Assembly (NCBI RefSeq): GCF_910594005.1
Contig: NC_057827.1
Coordinates: forward strand, 248,001 to 312,000
Direction: 5' to 3'
DNA: 64,000 bases
DNA from: Cervus elaphus
Lineage: Eukaryota; Chordata; Mammalia; Artiodactyla; Cervidae
In this document: positions 35,454 through 48,800 of the stretch, piece after piece
How positions within the stretch are numbered: the stretch's first letter is position 1
How the letters are laid out: every line of letters begins with the position of its first letter
Notes under the pieces: model-generated
The model's database searches: none
What the model saw: only the letters and a program-made list of their open reading frames with translations
Told to the model about the DNA's origin: nothing
Position numbers and translations under genes: made by a program

Positions 35454-36249
35454 GTGTTCTTGGGGTTTCTCTGGAGTGCCATCAAGGAAATCAAGGCTCC
35501 TTTCATGTGTGATGTGCAACACGGAATTGCTCTGCATGCAGTGCAGGGGAATCGGGCCTCATCTCGCGGCGAGGGGGAAGTCTCATGGTTTTTCTCGAGT
35601 TGCAGCGGGAACCTGGAGTATATTCTCGAGTTACGACGGGGATGGCTCTTCCACACACGTGTGTGTTCAGCCATGTCAGGACTCCTGCCTAGTTGCGAGG
35701 GACATCTCGTGATTCTCCTCGAGGCTTTGCAGGGAAATTGGGACGCCTCTCCAGCTGAGACGGGAGACCAAGGGTCCCTTTCCACGTGCCACAGGAATCC
35801 TGGGTCTCCAATCAAGTTTCACGAGGACTCAGGCATTATCTCATTTGGAGGCACTGATCTCCGCATACCTCTGGAGTTTTCAAAGGATGTGAGGCCTCCG
35901 GTCGCGATGAGGTGGGGAACTAGGTATTTCTCTGTGGTCTCCACAGGGGATTCAGACATCCTTTCGTCTTGGGAGATGCAAGACGATCCTGCATTCAAGT
36001 CACTGCAGGGATATCCGGCCTTATTTCGAGTCAGGGCATCGCGGTGTCCATTCCACTTGAGGCCGCAACCTCAGGGTCCCTCTCACATACCTAGAGCTGA
36101 GAGAAGCCTCCTCTTGAGGTGCTTGTGGTAAGGTGGTATTCCTCAGGAGTCGAAGCCAGGGACTAACCTCTCATCTCGTGTTGATTCTTGGTCCACGGAG
36201 CTCTTTCGTGTTGCTACAGTGACCTCAGGATCCCTCTAGCCTTCAAACA
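35454..36249 (+). repeat. Class R monomer 45, partner of 9989
   Basis: It shares with 9989 the marks GAGTTGCAGCGGG, CCTGGAGTATATTC, GACATCTCGTGATTC and GACGATCCTGCATTC, all rare elsewhere. It is the first monomer after the nine-monomer duplication and begins the segment paralogous to 10-17 kb. Confidence 0.8.
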
Positions 36250-39200
36250 GTGTTCTTGGGGTTTCTCTGGAGTGCCATCAAGGAAATCAAGGCTCCTTTC
36301 ATGTGTGATGTGCAACACGGAATTGCTCTGCACGCAGTACAGGGGAATCGGGCCTCATCTCGCGGCGAGGGGGAAGTCTCATGGTTTTTCTCGAGTTGCG
36401 GCTGGAACCTGGGGTATATTCTCGAGTTACGACGGGGATGGCCCTTCCACACACGTGTTTCTTCAGCCACGTCAGGACTCCTGCCTAGCTGCGAGGGACA
36501 ACTCGGGATTCTCCTCGAGGCTTTGCAGGGCAATTGGGACGGCTCTCCAGCTGAGACGGGAGACCAAGTGTCCCTTTCCACGTGCCACAGGAATCCTGGG
36601 TCTCCTATCAAGTTTCACGAGGAGTCAGGCATCGTCTCCTTTGGAGGCACTGATCTCCGCATACCTCTGGAGTTTTCAAAGGATTTGAGGCCTCCTGTCG
36701 CGATGAGGTGGGGAACTAGGTCTTTCTCTGTGGTCTCCACAGGGGATTCAGACACCCTTTCGTCTTGGGAGATGCAAGACGAGCCTGCATTCCAGTCACT
36801 GCAGGGATATCCGGCCTTTTTTCGAGTCAGGGCATCACGGTGTCCATTCCACTTGAGGCCACAAACTCAGGGTCCCTCTCACATACCTAGAGCTGAAAGA
36901 AGCCTCCTCTTGAGGTGCTTGTGGTAAGGTGGTATTCCTCTGGAGTCGAAGCCAGGGACTAACCTCTCATCTCGAGTTGATTTTTGGTCCACAGAGCTCT
37001 TTCGTGTTGCTACAGTGACCTCAGGATCCCTCTAGTCTTGAAACAGTGTTCTTGGGGTTTCTCTGGAGTGCCATGAAGGAAATCAAGGCTCCTTTCATGT
37101 GTGATGTGCAACACGAAATTGCTCTGCACGCAGTGCAGGGGAATCGGGCCTCATCTCGCGGCGAGGGGGAAGTCTCATGGTTTTTCTCGAGTTGCGGCGG
37201 GAACCTGGGGTATATTCTCGAGTTACGACGGGGATGGCCCTTCCACACACGTGTTTGTTCAGCCACGTCAGGACTCTTGCCTAGTTGCGAGACACAACTC
37301 GGGATTCTCCTCGAGGCTTGGCAAGGCAATTGGGACGCCTCTCCAGCTGAGGCGGGAGCCCAAGTGTCCCTTTCCACGTGCCACAGGAATCCTGGGACTC
37401 CTATCAAGTTTCACGAGGAGTCAGGCATCGTCTCCTTTGGAGGCACTGATCTCCGCGTACCTCTGGAGATTTCAAAGGATGTGAGGCCTCCGGTCGCGAT
37501 GAGGTGGGGAACTAGGTCTTTCTCTGTGGTCTCCACAGGGGATTCAGACATTCTTTCATCTTGGGAGATGCAAGACGAGCCTGCCTTCAAGTCACTGCAG
37601 GGATATCCAGCCTTATTTCACATCAGGGCATCGCGGTGTCCATTCCACTTGAGGCCGCAAACTCAGGGTCCCTCTCACATACCTAGAGCTGAGAGAAGCC
37701 TCCTCTTGAGGTGCTTGTGGTAAGGTGGTATTCCTCTGGAGTCGAAGCCAGGGACTAACCTCTCATCTCGAGTTGATTTTTGGTCCACGGAGCTCTTTCG
37801 TGTTGCTACAGTGACCTCAGGATCCCTCTAGCCTTGAAACAGTGTTCTTGGGGTTTCTCTGGAGTGCCATCAAGGAAATCAAGGCTCCTTTCATGTGTGA
37901 TGTGCAACACGGAATTGCTCTGCACGCAGTGAAGGGGAATCGGGCCTCATCTCGCGGCGAGGGGGAAGTCTCATGGTTTTTCTCGAGTTGCGGCGGGAAC
38001 CTGGGGTATATTCTCGAGTTACGACGGGGATGGCCCTTCCACCCACGTGTTTCTTCAGCGACGTCAGGACTCCTGCCTAGTTGCGAGGGACAACTCGGGA
38101 TTCTCCTCGAGGCTTTGCAGGGCAATTGGGACGCCTCTCCAGCTGAGACGGGAGACCAAGGGTCCCTTTCCACGTGCCACAGGAATCCTGGGTCTCCTAT
38201 CAAGTTTCACGAGGAGTCAGGCATCGTCTCCTTTGGAGGAACTGATATCCGCGTACCTCTGGAGTTTTCAAAGGATTTGAGGCCTCCTGTCGCGATGAGG
38301 TGGGGAACTAGGTCTTTCTCTGTGGTCTCCACAGGGGATTCCGACACCCTTTCGTCTTGGGAGATGCAAGACGAGCCTGCATTCCAGTCCCTGCAGGGAT
38401 ATCCAGCCTTATTTCGAGTCAGGGCATCGCGGTGTCCATTCCACTTGAGGCCGCAAACTCAGGGTCCCTCTCACATACCTAGAGCTGAGAGAAGCCTCCT
38501 CTTGAGGTGCTTGTGGTAAGGTGGTATTCCTCTGGAGTCGAAGCCAGGGACTAACGTCTCATCTCGAGTTTATTTTTGGTCCACGGAGCTCTTTCGTGTT
38601 GCTACAGTGACCTCAGGATCCCTCTAGCCTTGAAACAGTGTTCTTGGGGTTTCTCTGGAGTGCCATGAAGGAAATCATGGCTCCTTTCATGTGTGATGTG
38701 CAACACAGAATTGCTCTGCACGCAGTGCAGGGGAAGCGGGCCTCATCTCGCATCGAGGGGGAAGTCTCATGGTTTTTCTCGAGTTTCGGCGGGAACCTGG
38801 GGTATATTCTCGAGTTACGACGGGGATGGCCCTTCCACACACGTGTTTGTTCAGCCACGTCAGGACTCTTGCCTTGTTGCGAGACACAATTCGGGATTCT
38901 CCTCGAGGCTTGGCAAAGCAATTGGGACGCCTGTCCAGCTGAGGCGGGAGACCAAGGGTCCCTTTCCACGTGCCACAGGAAACCTGGGACTCCTATCAAG
39001 TTTCAGGAGGAGTCAGGCATCGTCTAATTTGGAGGCACTGATCTCCGCGTACCTCTGGAGTTTTCAAAGGATGTGAGGCCTCCGGTCGCGATGAGGTGGG
39101 GAACTAGGTCTTTCTCTGTGGTCTCCACAGGGGATTCAGACACCCTTTCGTCTTGGGAGATGCAAGACGAGCCTGCATTCCAGTCCCTGCAGGGATATCC

Positions 39201-39433
39201 AGCCTTATTTCGAGTCAGGGCATCGCGGTGTCCATTCCACTTGAGGCCGCAAACTCAGGGTCCCTCTCACATACCTAGAGCTGAGAGAAGCCTCCTCTTG
39301 AGGTGCTTGTGGTAAGGTGGTATCCCTCTGGAGTCGAAGCCAGGGACTAACGTCTCATCTCGAGTTTATTTTTGGTCCACGGAGCTCTTTCGTGTTGCTA
39401 CAGTGACCTCAGGATCCCTCTAGCCTTGAAACA
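36250..39433 (+). repeat. Four-monomer block, first copy (R S R S)
   Basis: Starts: 36250, 37046, 37842, 38638. Each matches the monomer 3,184 bp (exactly 4 x 796) downstream. Shared marks include GGACGGCTCTCCAGC and CCTTTTTTCGAGTC in the first, CTGGAGATTTCAAAGG and TTTCACATCAGGGC in the second, CGCAGTGAAGGGG in the third and GGAAATCATGGC in the fourth. The fourth monomer is mosaic: its left part is the S subtype, but its end (CAGACACCC, CATTCCAGTCCCTGC) is that of the preceding class R monomer, which places the duplication junction here. Confidence 0.85.
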
Positions 39434-42400
39434 GTGTTCTTGGGGTTTCTCTGGAGTGCCATCAAGGAAATCAAGGCTCCTTTCATGTGTGATGTGCAAC
39501 ACGGAATTGCTCTGCACGCAGTGCAGGGGAATCGGGCCTCATCTCGCGGCGAGGGGGAAGTCTCATGGTTTTTCTCGAGTTGCGGCGGGAACCTGGGGTA
39601 TATTCTCGAGTTACGACGGGGATGGCCCTTCCACACACGTGTTTCTTCAGCCACGTCAGGACTCCTGCCTAGCTGTGAGGGACAACTCGGGATTCTCCTC
39701 GAGGCTTTGCAGGGCAATTGGGACGGCTCTCCAGCTGAGACGGGAGACCAAGTGTCCCTTTCCACGTGCCACAGGAATCCTGGGTCTCCTATCAAGTTTC
39801 ACGAGGAGTCAGGCATCGTCTCCTTTGGAGGCACTGATCTCCGCATACCTCTGGAGTTTTCAAAGGATTTGAGGCCTCCTGTCGCGATGAGGTGGGGAAC
39901 TAGGTCTTTCTCTGTGGTCTCCACAGGGGATTCAGACACCCTTTCGTCTTGGGAGATGCAAGACGAGCCTGCATTCCAGTCACTGCAGGGATATCCGGCC
40001 TTTTTTCGAGTCAGGGCATCACGGTGTCCATTCCACTTGAGGCCACAAACTCAGGGTCCCTCTCACATACCTAGAGCTGAAAGAAGCCTCCTCTTGAGGT
40101 GCTTGTGGTAAGGTGGTATTCCTCTGGAGTCGAAGCCAGGGACTAACCTCTCATCTCGAGTTGATTTTTGGTCCACAGAGCTCTTTCGTGTTGCTACAGT
40201 GACCTCAGGATCCCTCTAGTCTTGAAACAGTGTTCTTGGGGTTTCTCTGGAGTGCCATGAAGGAAATCAAGGCTCCTTTCATGTGTGATGTGCAACACGG
40301 AATTGCTCTGCACGCAGTGCAGGGGAATCGGGCCTCATCTCGCGGCGAGGGGGAAGTCTCATGGTTTTTCTCGAGTTGCGGCGGGAACCTGGGGTATATT
40401 CTCGAGTTACGACGGGGATGGCCCTTCCACACACGTGTTTGTTCAGCCACGTCAGGACTCTTGCCTAGTTGCGAGACACAACTCGGGATTCTCCTCGAGG
40501 CTTGGCAAGGCAATTGGGACGCCTCTCCAGCTGAGGCGGGAGACCAAGGGTCCCTTTCCACGTGCCACAGGAATCCTGGGACTCCTATCAAGTTTCACGA
40601 GGAGTCAGGCATCGTCTCCTTTGGAGGCACTGATCTCCGCGTACCTCTGGAGATTTCAAAGGATGTGAGGCCTCCGGTCGCGATGAGGTGGGGAACTAGG
40701 TCTTTCTCTGTGGTCTCCACAGGGGATTCAGACATCCTTTCATCTTGGGAGATGCAAGACGAGCCTGCCTTCAAGTCACTGCAGGGATATCCAGCCTTAT
40801 TTCACATCAGGGCATCGCGGTGTCCATTCCACTTGAGGCCGCAAACTCAGGGTCCCTCTCACATACCTAGAGCTGAGAGAAGCCTCCTCTTGAGGTGCTT
40901 GTGGTAAGGTGGTATTCCTCTGGAGTCGAAGCCAGGGACTAACCTCTCATCTCGAGTTGATTTTTGGTCCACGGAGCTCTTTCGTGTTGCTACAGTGACC
41001 TCAGGATCCCTCTAGCCTTGAAACAGTGTTCTTGGGGTTTCTCTGGAGTGCCATCAAGGAAATCAAGGCTCCTTTCATGTGTGATGTGCAACACGGAATT
41101 GCTCTGCACGCAGTGAAGGGGAATCGGGCCTCATCTCGCGGCGAGGGGGAAGTCTCATGGTTTTTCTCGAGTTGCGGCGGGAACCTGGGGTATATTCTCG
41201 AGTTACGACGGGGATGGCCCTTCCACCCACGTGTTTCTTCAGCGAAGTCAGGACTCCTGCCTAGTTGCGAGGGACAACTCGGGATTCTCCTCGAGGCTTT
41301 GCAGGGCAATTGGGACGCCTCTCCAGCTGAGACGGGAGACCAAGGGTCCCTTTCCACGTGCCACAGGAATCCTGGGTCTCCTATCAAGTTTCACGAGGAG
41401 TCAGGCATCGTCTCCTTTGGAGGCACTGATCTCCGCGTACCTCTGGAGTTTTCAAAGGATGTGAGGCCTCCGGTCGCGATGAGGTGGGGAACTAGGTCTT
41501 TCTCTGTGGTCTCCACAGGGGATTCAGACACCCTTTCGTCTTGGGAGATGCAAAACGAGCCTGCATTCCAGTCCCTGCAGGGATATCCAGCCTTATTTCG
41601 AGTCAGGGCATCGCGGTGTCCATTCCACTTGAGGCCGCAAACTCAGGGTCCCTCTCACATACCTAGAGCTGAGAGAAGCCTCCTCTTGAGGTGCTTGTGG
41701 TAAGGTGGTATTCCTCTGGAGTCGAAGCCAGGGACTAACGTCTCATCTCGAGTTTATTTTTGGTCCACGGAGCTCTTTCGTGTTGCTACAGTGACCTCAG
41801 GATCCCTCTAGCCTTGAAACAGTGTTCTTGGGGTTTCTCTGGAGTGCCATGAAGGAAATCATGGCTCCTTTCATGTGTGATGTGCAACACAGAATTGCTC
41901 TGCACGCAGTGCAGGGGAAGCGGGCCTCATCTCGCATCGAGGGGGAAGTCTCATGGTTTTTCTCGAGTTTCGGCGGGAACCTGGGGTATATTCTCGAGTT
42001 ACGACGGGGATGGCCCTTCCACACACGTGTTTGTTCAGCCTCGTCAGGACTCTTGCCTTGTTGCGAGACACAATTCGGGATTCTCCTCGAGGCTTGGCAA
42101 AGCAATTGGGACGCCTGTCCAGCTGAGGCGGGAGACCAACGGTCCCTTTCCACGTGCCACAGGAAACCTGGGACTCCTATCAAGTTTCAGGAGGAGTCAG
42201 GCATCGTCTAATTTGGAGGCACTGATCTCCGCGTACCTCTGGAGTTTTCAAAGGATGTGAGGCCTCCGGTCGCGATGAGGTGGGGAACTAGGTCTTTCTC
42301 TGTGGTCTCCACAGGAGATTCAGACATCCTTTCATCTTGGGAGATGCAAGACGAGCCTGCATTGAAGTCACTGCAGGGATATCCAGCCTTATTTCGCGTC

Positions 42401-42617
42401 AGGGCATCGCGGTGTCCATTCCACTTAAGGCCGCAAACTCAGGGTCCCTCTCACATACCTAGAGCTGAGAGAAGCCTCCTCTTGAGGTGCTTGTGGTAAG
42501 GTGGTATTCCTCTGGAGTCGAAGCCAGGGACTAACCTCTCATCTCGAGTTGATTTTTGGCCCACGGAGCTCTTTCGTGTTGCTACAGTGACCTCAGGATC
42601 CCTCTAGCCTTGAAACA
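39434..42617 (+). repeat. Four-monomer block, second copy (R S R S)
   Basis: Starts: 39434, 40230, 41026, 41822, all 796 bp, repeating 36250-39433. Small differences separate the copies, such as GCGAAGTCAGG here (about 41,244) against GCGACGTCAGG, and GGGAGCCCAAGTG at 37,357 against GGGAGACCAAGGG here. The fourth monomer ends in the ordinary S manner (CAGACATCC, CATTGAAGTCAC), so the first copy's mosaic end is the derived state. Confidence 0.85.
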
Positions 42618-45600
42618 GTGTTCTTGGGGTTTCTCTGGAGTGCCATCAAGGAAATCAAGGCTCCTTTCATGTGTGATGTGCAACACGGAATTGCTCTGCA
42701 CGCAGTGCAGGGGAATCGGGCCTCATCTCGCGGCGAGGGGGAGTCTCATGGTTTTTCTCGAGTTGCGGCGGGAACCTGGGGTATATTCTCGAGTTACGAC
42801 GGGGATGGCCCTTCCACCCACGTGTTTCTTCAGCGACGTCAGGACTCCTGCCTAGTTGCGAGGGACAACTCTGGATTCTCCTCGAGGCTTGGCAGGGCAA
42901 TTGGGACGCCTCTTCAGCTGAGGCGGGAGACCAAGTGTCCCTTTCCAAGTGCCACAGGAATCCTGGGACTCCTATCAAGTTTCACGAGGAGTCAGGCATC
43001 GTCTCCTTTGGAGGCACTGATCTCCGCGTACCTCTGGAGTTTTCAAAGGATGTGAGGCTATCGGTCGCGATGAGGTGGGGAACTAAGTCTTTCTCTGTGC
43101 ATTCCACAGGGGATTCAGACATCCTTTCGTCCTGGGAGATGCAAGACGAGCCTGCATTGAAGTCACTGCAGGGATATCCGGCCTTATTTCGAGTCAGGGC
43201 ATCACAGTGTCCATTCCACTTGAGGCCGCAAACTCAGGGTCCCTCTCACATACCTAGAGCTGAGAGAAGCCTCCTCTTGAGGTGCTTGTGGTAAGGTGGT
43301 ATTCCTCTGGAGACGAATCCAGGGACTAACCTCTCTTTTCGAGTTGATTTTTGGTCCACAGAGTTCTTTCGTGTTGCTACAGTGACCTCAGGATCCCTCT
43401 ATCTTTGAAACAGTGTTCTTGGGGTTTCTCTGGAGTGCCATCAAGGAAATCAAGGCTCCTTTCATGTGTGATGTGCAAGACGGAATTGCTCTGCACGCAG
43501 TACAGGGGAATCGGGCCTCATCTCGCGGCGAGGGGGAAGTCTCATGGTTTTTCTCGAGTTGCGGCGGGAACCTGGGGTATATTCTCGAGTTACGACGGGG
43601 ATGGCCCTTCCACCCACGTGTTTGTTCAGCCACGTCAGGACTCCTGCCTAGTTGCGAGGGACAACTCTGGATTCTCCTCGAGGCTTGGCAGGGCAATTGG
43701 GATACCTCTCCAGCTGAGGCGGGAGACCAAGTGTCCCTTTCCAAGTGCCACAGGAATCCTGGGACTCCTATCAAGTTTCACGAGGAGTCAGGCATCGTCT
43801 CCTTTGGAGGCACTGATCTCCGCGTACCTCTGGAGTTTTCAAAGGATGTGAGGCTATCGGTCGCGATGAGGTGGGGAACTAAGTCTTTCTCTGTGCTTTC
43901 CACAGGGGATTCAGACATCCTTTCGTCCTGGGAGATGCAAGACGAGCCTGCATTGAAGTCACTGCAGGGATATCCGGCCTTATTTCGAGTCAGGGCATCG
44001 CGGTGTCCATTCCACTTGAGGCCGCAAACTCAGGGTCCCTCTCACATACCTAGAGCTGAGAGAAGCCTCCTCTTGAGGTGCTTGTGGTAAGGTGGTATTC
44101 CTCTGGAGACGAATCCAGGGACTAACCTCTCTTTTCGAGTTGATTTTTGGTCCACAGAGTTCTTTCGTGTTGCTACAGTGACCTCAGGATCCCTCTAGCC
44201 TTGAAACAGTGTTCTTGGGGTTTCTCTGGAGTGCCATCAAGGAAATCAAGGCTCCTTTCATGTGTGATGTGCAAGACGGAATTGCTCTGCACGCAGTACA
44301 GGGGAATCGGGCCTCATCTCGCATCGAGGGGGTAGTCTCATGGTTTTTGTCGAGTTGCGGCGGGAACCTGGGGTATATTCTCGAGTTACGACGGAGATGG
44401 CCCTTCCACCCACGTGTTTGTTCAGCCACGTCAGGACTCCTGCCTAGTTGCGAGGGACAACTCAGGATTCTCCTCGAGGCTTGGCAGGGCAATTGGGACG
44501 CCTCTCCAGCTGAGGCGGGAGACAAAGGGTCCCTTTCCACGTGCCACAAGAATCCTGGGACTCCTATCAAATTTCACGAGGAGTCAGGCATCGTCTCCTT
44601 TGGAGGCACTGATCTCCGCGTACCTCTGGAGTTTTCAAAGGATGTGAGGCCTCCGGTCGCGATGAGGTGGGGAACTAGGTGTTTCTCTGTGGTCTCCACA
44701 GGGGATTCAGACATCCTTTCTTCTTGGGAGATGCAAGACGAGCCTGCATTGACGTCACTGCAGGGATATCCGGCCTTATTTCGCGTCAGGGCATCGCGGT
44801 GTCCATTCCACTCGAGGCCGCAAAGTCAGGATCCCTCTCACATACCTAGAGCTAAGAGAAGCCTCCTCTTGAGGTGCTTGTGGTAAGGTGGTATTCCTCA
44901 GGAGTCGAAGCCAGGGACTAACCTCTCATCTCGTGTTGATTCTTGGTCCACGGAGCTCTTTCGTGTTGCTACAGTGACCGCAGGATCCCTCTAGCCTTGA
45001 AACAGTGTTCTTGGGGATTCTCTGGAGTGTCATCAAGGAAATCAAGGCTCCTTTCATGTGTGATGTGCAAGACGGAATTGCTCTGCACGCAGTGCAGGGG
45101 AATCGGGCCTCATCTCGCGTCGAGGGGGAAGTCTCATGGTTTTTCTCGAGTTGCGGCGGGAACCTGGGGTATATTCTCGAGTTACGACGGGGATGGCCCT
45201 TCCACCCACGTGTGTGTTCAGCCATGTCAGGACTCTTGCCTAGTTGCGAGGGACAACTCGGGAATCTCCTCGAGGCTTTGCAGGGCAATTGGGACGCCTC
45301 TCCAGCTGAGACGGGAGACCAAGGGTCCCTTTCCACGTGACACAGGAATCCTGGGTCTCCTATCAAGTTTCACGAGGAGTCAGGCATCGTCTCCTTTGGA
45401 GGCACTGATCTCCGCATACCTGTGGAGTTTTCAAAGGATTTGAGGCCTCCTGTCGCGATGAGGTGGGGAACTAGGTCTTTCTCTGTGGTCTCCACAGGGG
45501 ATTCAGACACCCTTTCGTCTTGGGAGATGCAAGACGAGCCTGCATTCCAGTCACTGCAGGGATATCCGGCCTTATTTCGAGTCAGGGCATCGCGGTGTGC

Positions 45601-45800
45601 ATTACACTTGAGGCCGCAAACTCATGGTCCCTCTCACATACCTAGAGCTGAGAGAAGCCTCCTCTTGAGGTGCTTGTGGTAAGGTGGTATTCCTCTGGAG
45701 TCGAAGCCAGGGACTAACCTCTCATCTCGAGTTGATTTTTGGCCCACGGAGCTCTTTCGTGTTGCTACAGTGACCTCAGGATCCCTCTAGCCTTGAAACA
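42618..45800 (+). repeat. Monomers 54-57 (P Q/P Q R)
   Basis: Starts: 42618, 43413, 44209, 45005. Monomer 54 is a near copy of 13173, including the one-base deletion giving GAGGGGGAGTC (about 42,735) and GTGCATTCCACAGG. Monomer 55 starts as a copy of 13968 (CTATCTTTGAAAC) and switches to class P near 43,670 (CAACTCTGGATTC), so it is a Q/P hybrid. Monomers 56 and 57 supply the two halves seen fused in 15558. Monomer 57 has GGGGATTCTCTGG at its start, unique here. Confidence 0.82.
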
Positions 45801-48800
45801 GTGTTCTTGGGGTTTCTCTGGAGTGCCATCAAGGAAATCAAGGCTCCTTTCATGTGCGATGTGCAACACTGAATTGCTCTGCACGCAGTGCAGGGGAATC
45901 GGGCCTCATCTCGCGGCGAGGGGGAAGTCTCATGGTTTTTCTCGAGTTGCGGCGGGAACCTGGGGTATATTCTCGAGTTACGACGGGGATGGCCCTTCCA
46001 CCCACGTGTTTCTTCAGCGACGTCAGGACTCCTGCCTAGTTGCGAGGGACAACTCTGGATTCTCCTCGAGGCTTGGCAGGGCAATTGGGACGCCTCTCCA
46101 GCTGAGGCGCGAGACCAAGTGTCCCTTTCCAAGTGCCACAGGAATCCTGGGACTCCTATCAAGTTTCACGAGGAGTCAGGCATCGTCTCCTTTGGAGGCA
46201 CTGATCTCCGAGTACCTCTGGAGTTTTCAAAGGATGTGAGGCTATCGGTCGCGATGAGGTGGGGAACTAAGTCTTTCTCTGTGCTTTCCACAGGGGATTC
46301 AGACATCCTTTCGTCCTGGGAGATGCAAGACGAGCCTGCATTGAAGTCACTGCAGGGATATCCGGCCTTATTTCGAGTCAGGGCATCGCAGTGTCCATTC
46401 CACTTGAGGCTGCAAACTCAGGGTCCCTCTCACATACCTAGAGCTGAGAGAAGCCTCCTCTTGAGGTGCTTGTGGTAAGGTGGTATTCCTCTGGAGACGA
46501 ATCCAGGGACTAACCTCTCTTTTCGAGTTGATTTTTGGTCCACAGAGTTCTTTCGTGTTGCTACAGTGACCTCAGGATCCCTCTATCCTTGAAACAGTGT
46601 TCTTGGGGTTTCTCTGGAGTGCCATCAAGGAAATCAAGGCTCCTTTCATGTGTGATGTGCAAGACGGAATTGCTCTGCACGCAGTACAGGGGAATCGGGC
46701 CTCATCTCGCGGCGAGGGGGAAGTCTCATGGTTTTTCTCGAGTTGCGGCGGGAACCTGGGGTATATTCTCGAGTTACGACGGGGATGGCCCTTCTACCCA
46801 CGTGTTTGTTCAGCCACGTCAGGACTCCTGCCTAGTTGCGAGGGACAACTCGGGATTCTCCTCGAGGCTTGGCAGGGTAATTGGAACGCCTCTCCAGCTG
46901 AGGCGGCAGACCAAGTGTCCCTTTCCACGTGCCACAAGAATCCTGGTACTGCTATCAAGTTTCATGAGGAGTCAGGCATCGTCTCCTTTGGAGGCACTGA
47001 TCTCCGCGTACCTCTGGAGTTTTAAAAGGATGTGAGGCCTCCGGTCACGATGAGGTGGGGAACTAGGTCTTTCTCTGTGGTCTCCACAGGGGATTCAGAC
47101 ATCCTTTCTTCTTGGGAGATGCAAGACGAGCCTGCATTCAAGTCACTGCAGGGATATCCGGCCTTATTTCGAGTCAGGGCATCGCGGCGTCCATTCCACT
47201 TGAGGCCGCAAACTCAGGGTTCCTCTCACACACCTAGAGCTGAGAGAGCCTCCTCTTGAGGTGCTTGTGGTAAGGTGGTATTCCTCAGGAGTCGAAGCCA
47301 GGGACTAACCTCTCATCTCGTGTTGATTCTTGGTCCACGGAGCTCTTTCATGTTGCTACAGTGACCTCAGGATCCCTCTAGCCTTGAAACAGTGTTCTTG
47401 GGGTTTCTCTGGAGTGCCATCAAGGAAATCAAGGCTCCTTTCATGTGTGATGTGCAACACGGAATTGCTCTGCACGCAGTGCAGGGGAATCGGGCCTCAT
47501 CTCGCGGCGAGGGGAAGTCTCATGATTTTTCTCGAGTTGCGGCGGGAACCTGGGGTATATTCTCGAGTTACGACGGGGATGGCCCTTCCACCCACGTGTT
47601 TCTTCAGCGACGTCAGGACTCCTGCCTAGTTGCGAGGGACAACTCTGGATTCTCCTCGAGGCTTGGCAGGGCAATTGGGATGCCTCTCCAGCTGAGGCGG
47701 GAGACCAAGTGTCCCTTTCCAAGTGCCACAGGAATCCTGGGACTCCTATCAAGTTTCACGAGGAGTCAGGCATCGTCTCCTTTGGAGGCACTGATCTCTG
47801 CGTACCTCTGGAGTTTTCAAAGGATGTGAGGCTATCGGTCGCGATGAGCTGGGGAACTAAGTCTTTCTCTGTGCTTTCCACAGGGGATTCAGACATCCTT
47901 TCGTCCTGGGAGATGCAAGACGAGCCTGCATTGAAGTCACTGCAGGGATATCCGGCCTTATATCGAGTCAGGGCATCGCGGTGTCCATTCCACTTGAGGC
48001 CGCAAACTCAGGGTCCCTCTCACATACCTAGAGCTGAGAGAAGCCTCCTCTTGAGGTGCTTGTGGTAAGGTGGTATTCCTCTGGAGACGAATCCAGGGAC
48101 TAACCTCTCTTTTCGAGTTGATTTTTGGTCCACAGAGTTCTTTCGTGTTGCTACAGTGACCTCAGGATCCCTCTATCCTTGAAACAGTGTTCTTGGGGTT
48201 TCTCTGGAGTGCCATCAAGGAAATCAAGGCTCCTTTCATGTGTGATGTGCAAGACAGAATTGCTCTGCACGCAGTACAGGGGAATCGGGCCTCATCTCGC
48301 ATCGAGGGGGAAGTCTCATGGTTTTTCTCGAGTTGCGGCGGGAACCTGGGGTATATTCTCGAGTTACGACGGGGATGGCCCTTCCACCCACGTGTTTGTT
48401 CAGCCACGTCAGGTCTCCTGCCTAGTTGCGAGGGACAACTCGGGATTCTCCTCGAGGCTTGGCAGGGCAATTGGAACGCCTCTCCAGCTGAGGCGGGAGA
48501 CCAAGGGTCCCTTTCCACGTGCCACAAGAATCCTGGGACTCCTATCAAGTTTCACGAGGAGTCAGGCATCGTCTCCTTTGGAGGCACTGATCTCCGCGTA
48601 CCTCTCGACTTTTCAAAGGATGTGAGGCCTCCGGTCGCGATGAGGTGGGGAACTAGGTCTTTCTCTGTGGTCTCCACAGGGGATTCAGACATCCTTTCTT
48701 CTTGGGAGATGCAAGACGAGCCTGCATTCAAGTCACTGCAGGGATATCCGGCCTTATTTCGAGTCAGGGCATCGCGGCGTCCATTCCACTTGAGGCCGCA

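Noticed and set aside
44750..44757. Perfect TGACGTCA (CRE-like palindrome) in the monomer at 44209
   Set aside because: It arises from a single private A-to-C change (CATTGACGTCACTG for CATTGAAGTCACTG) in one monomer of 80. Chance occurrence in a satellite is the likely explanation.
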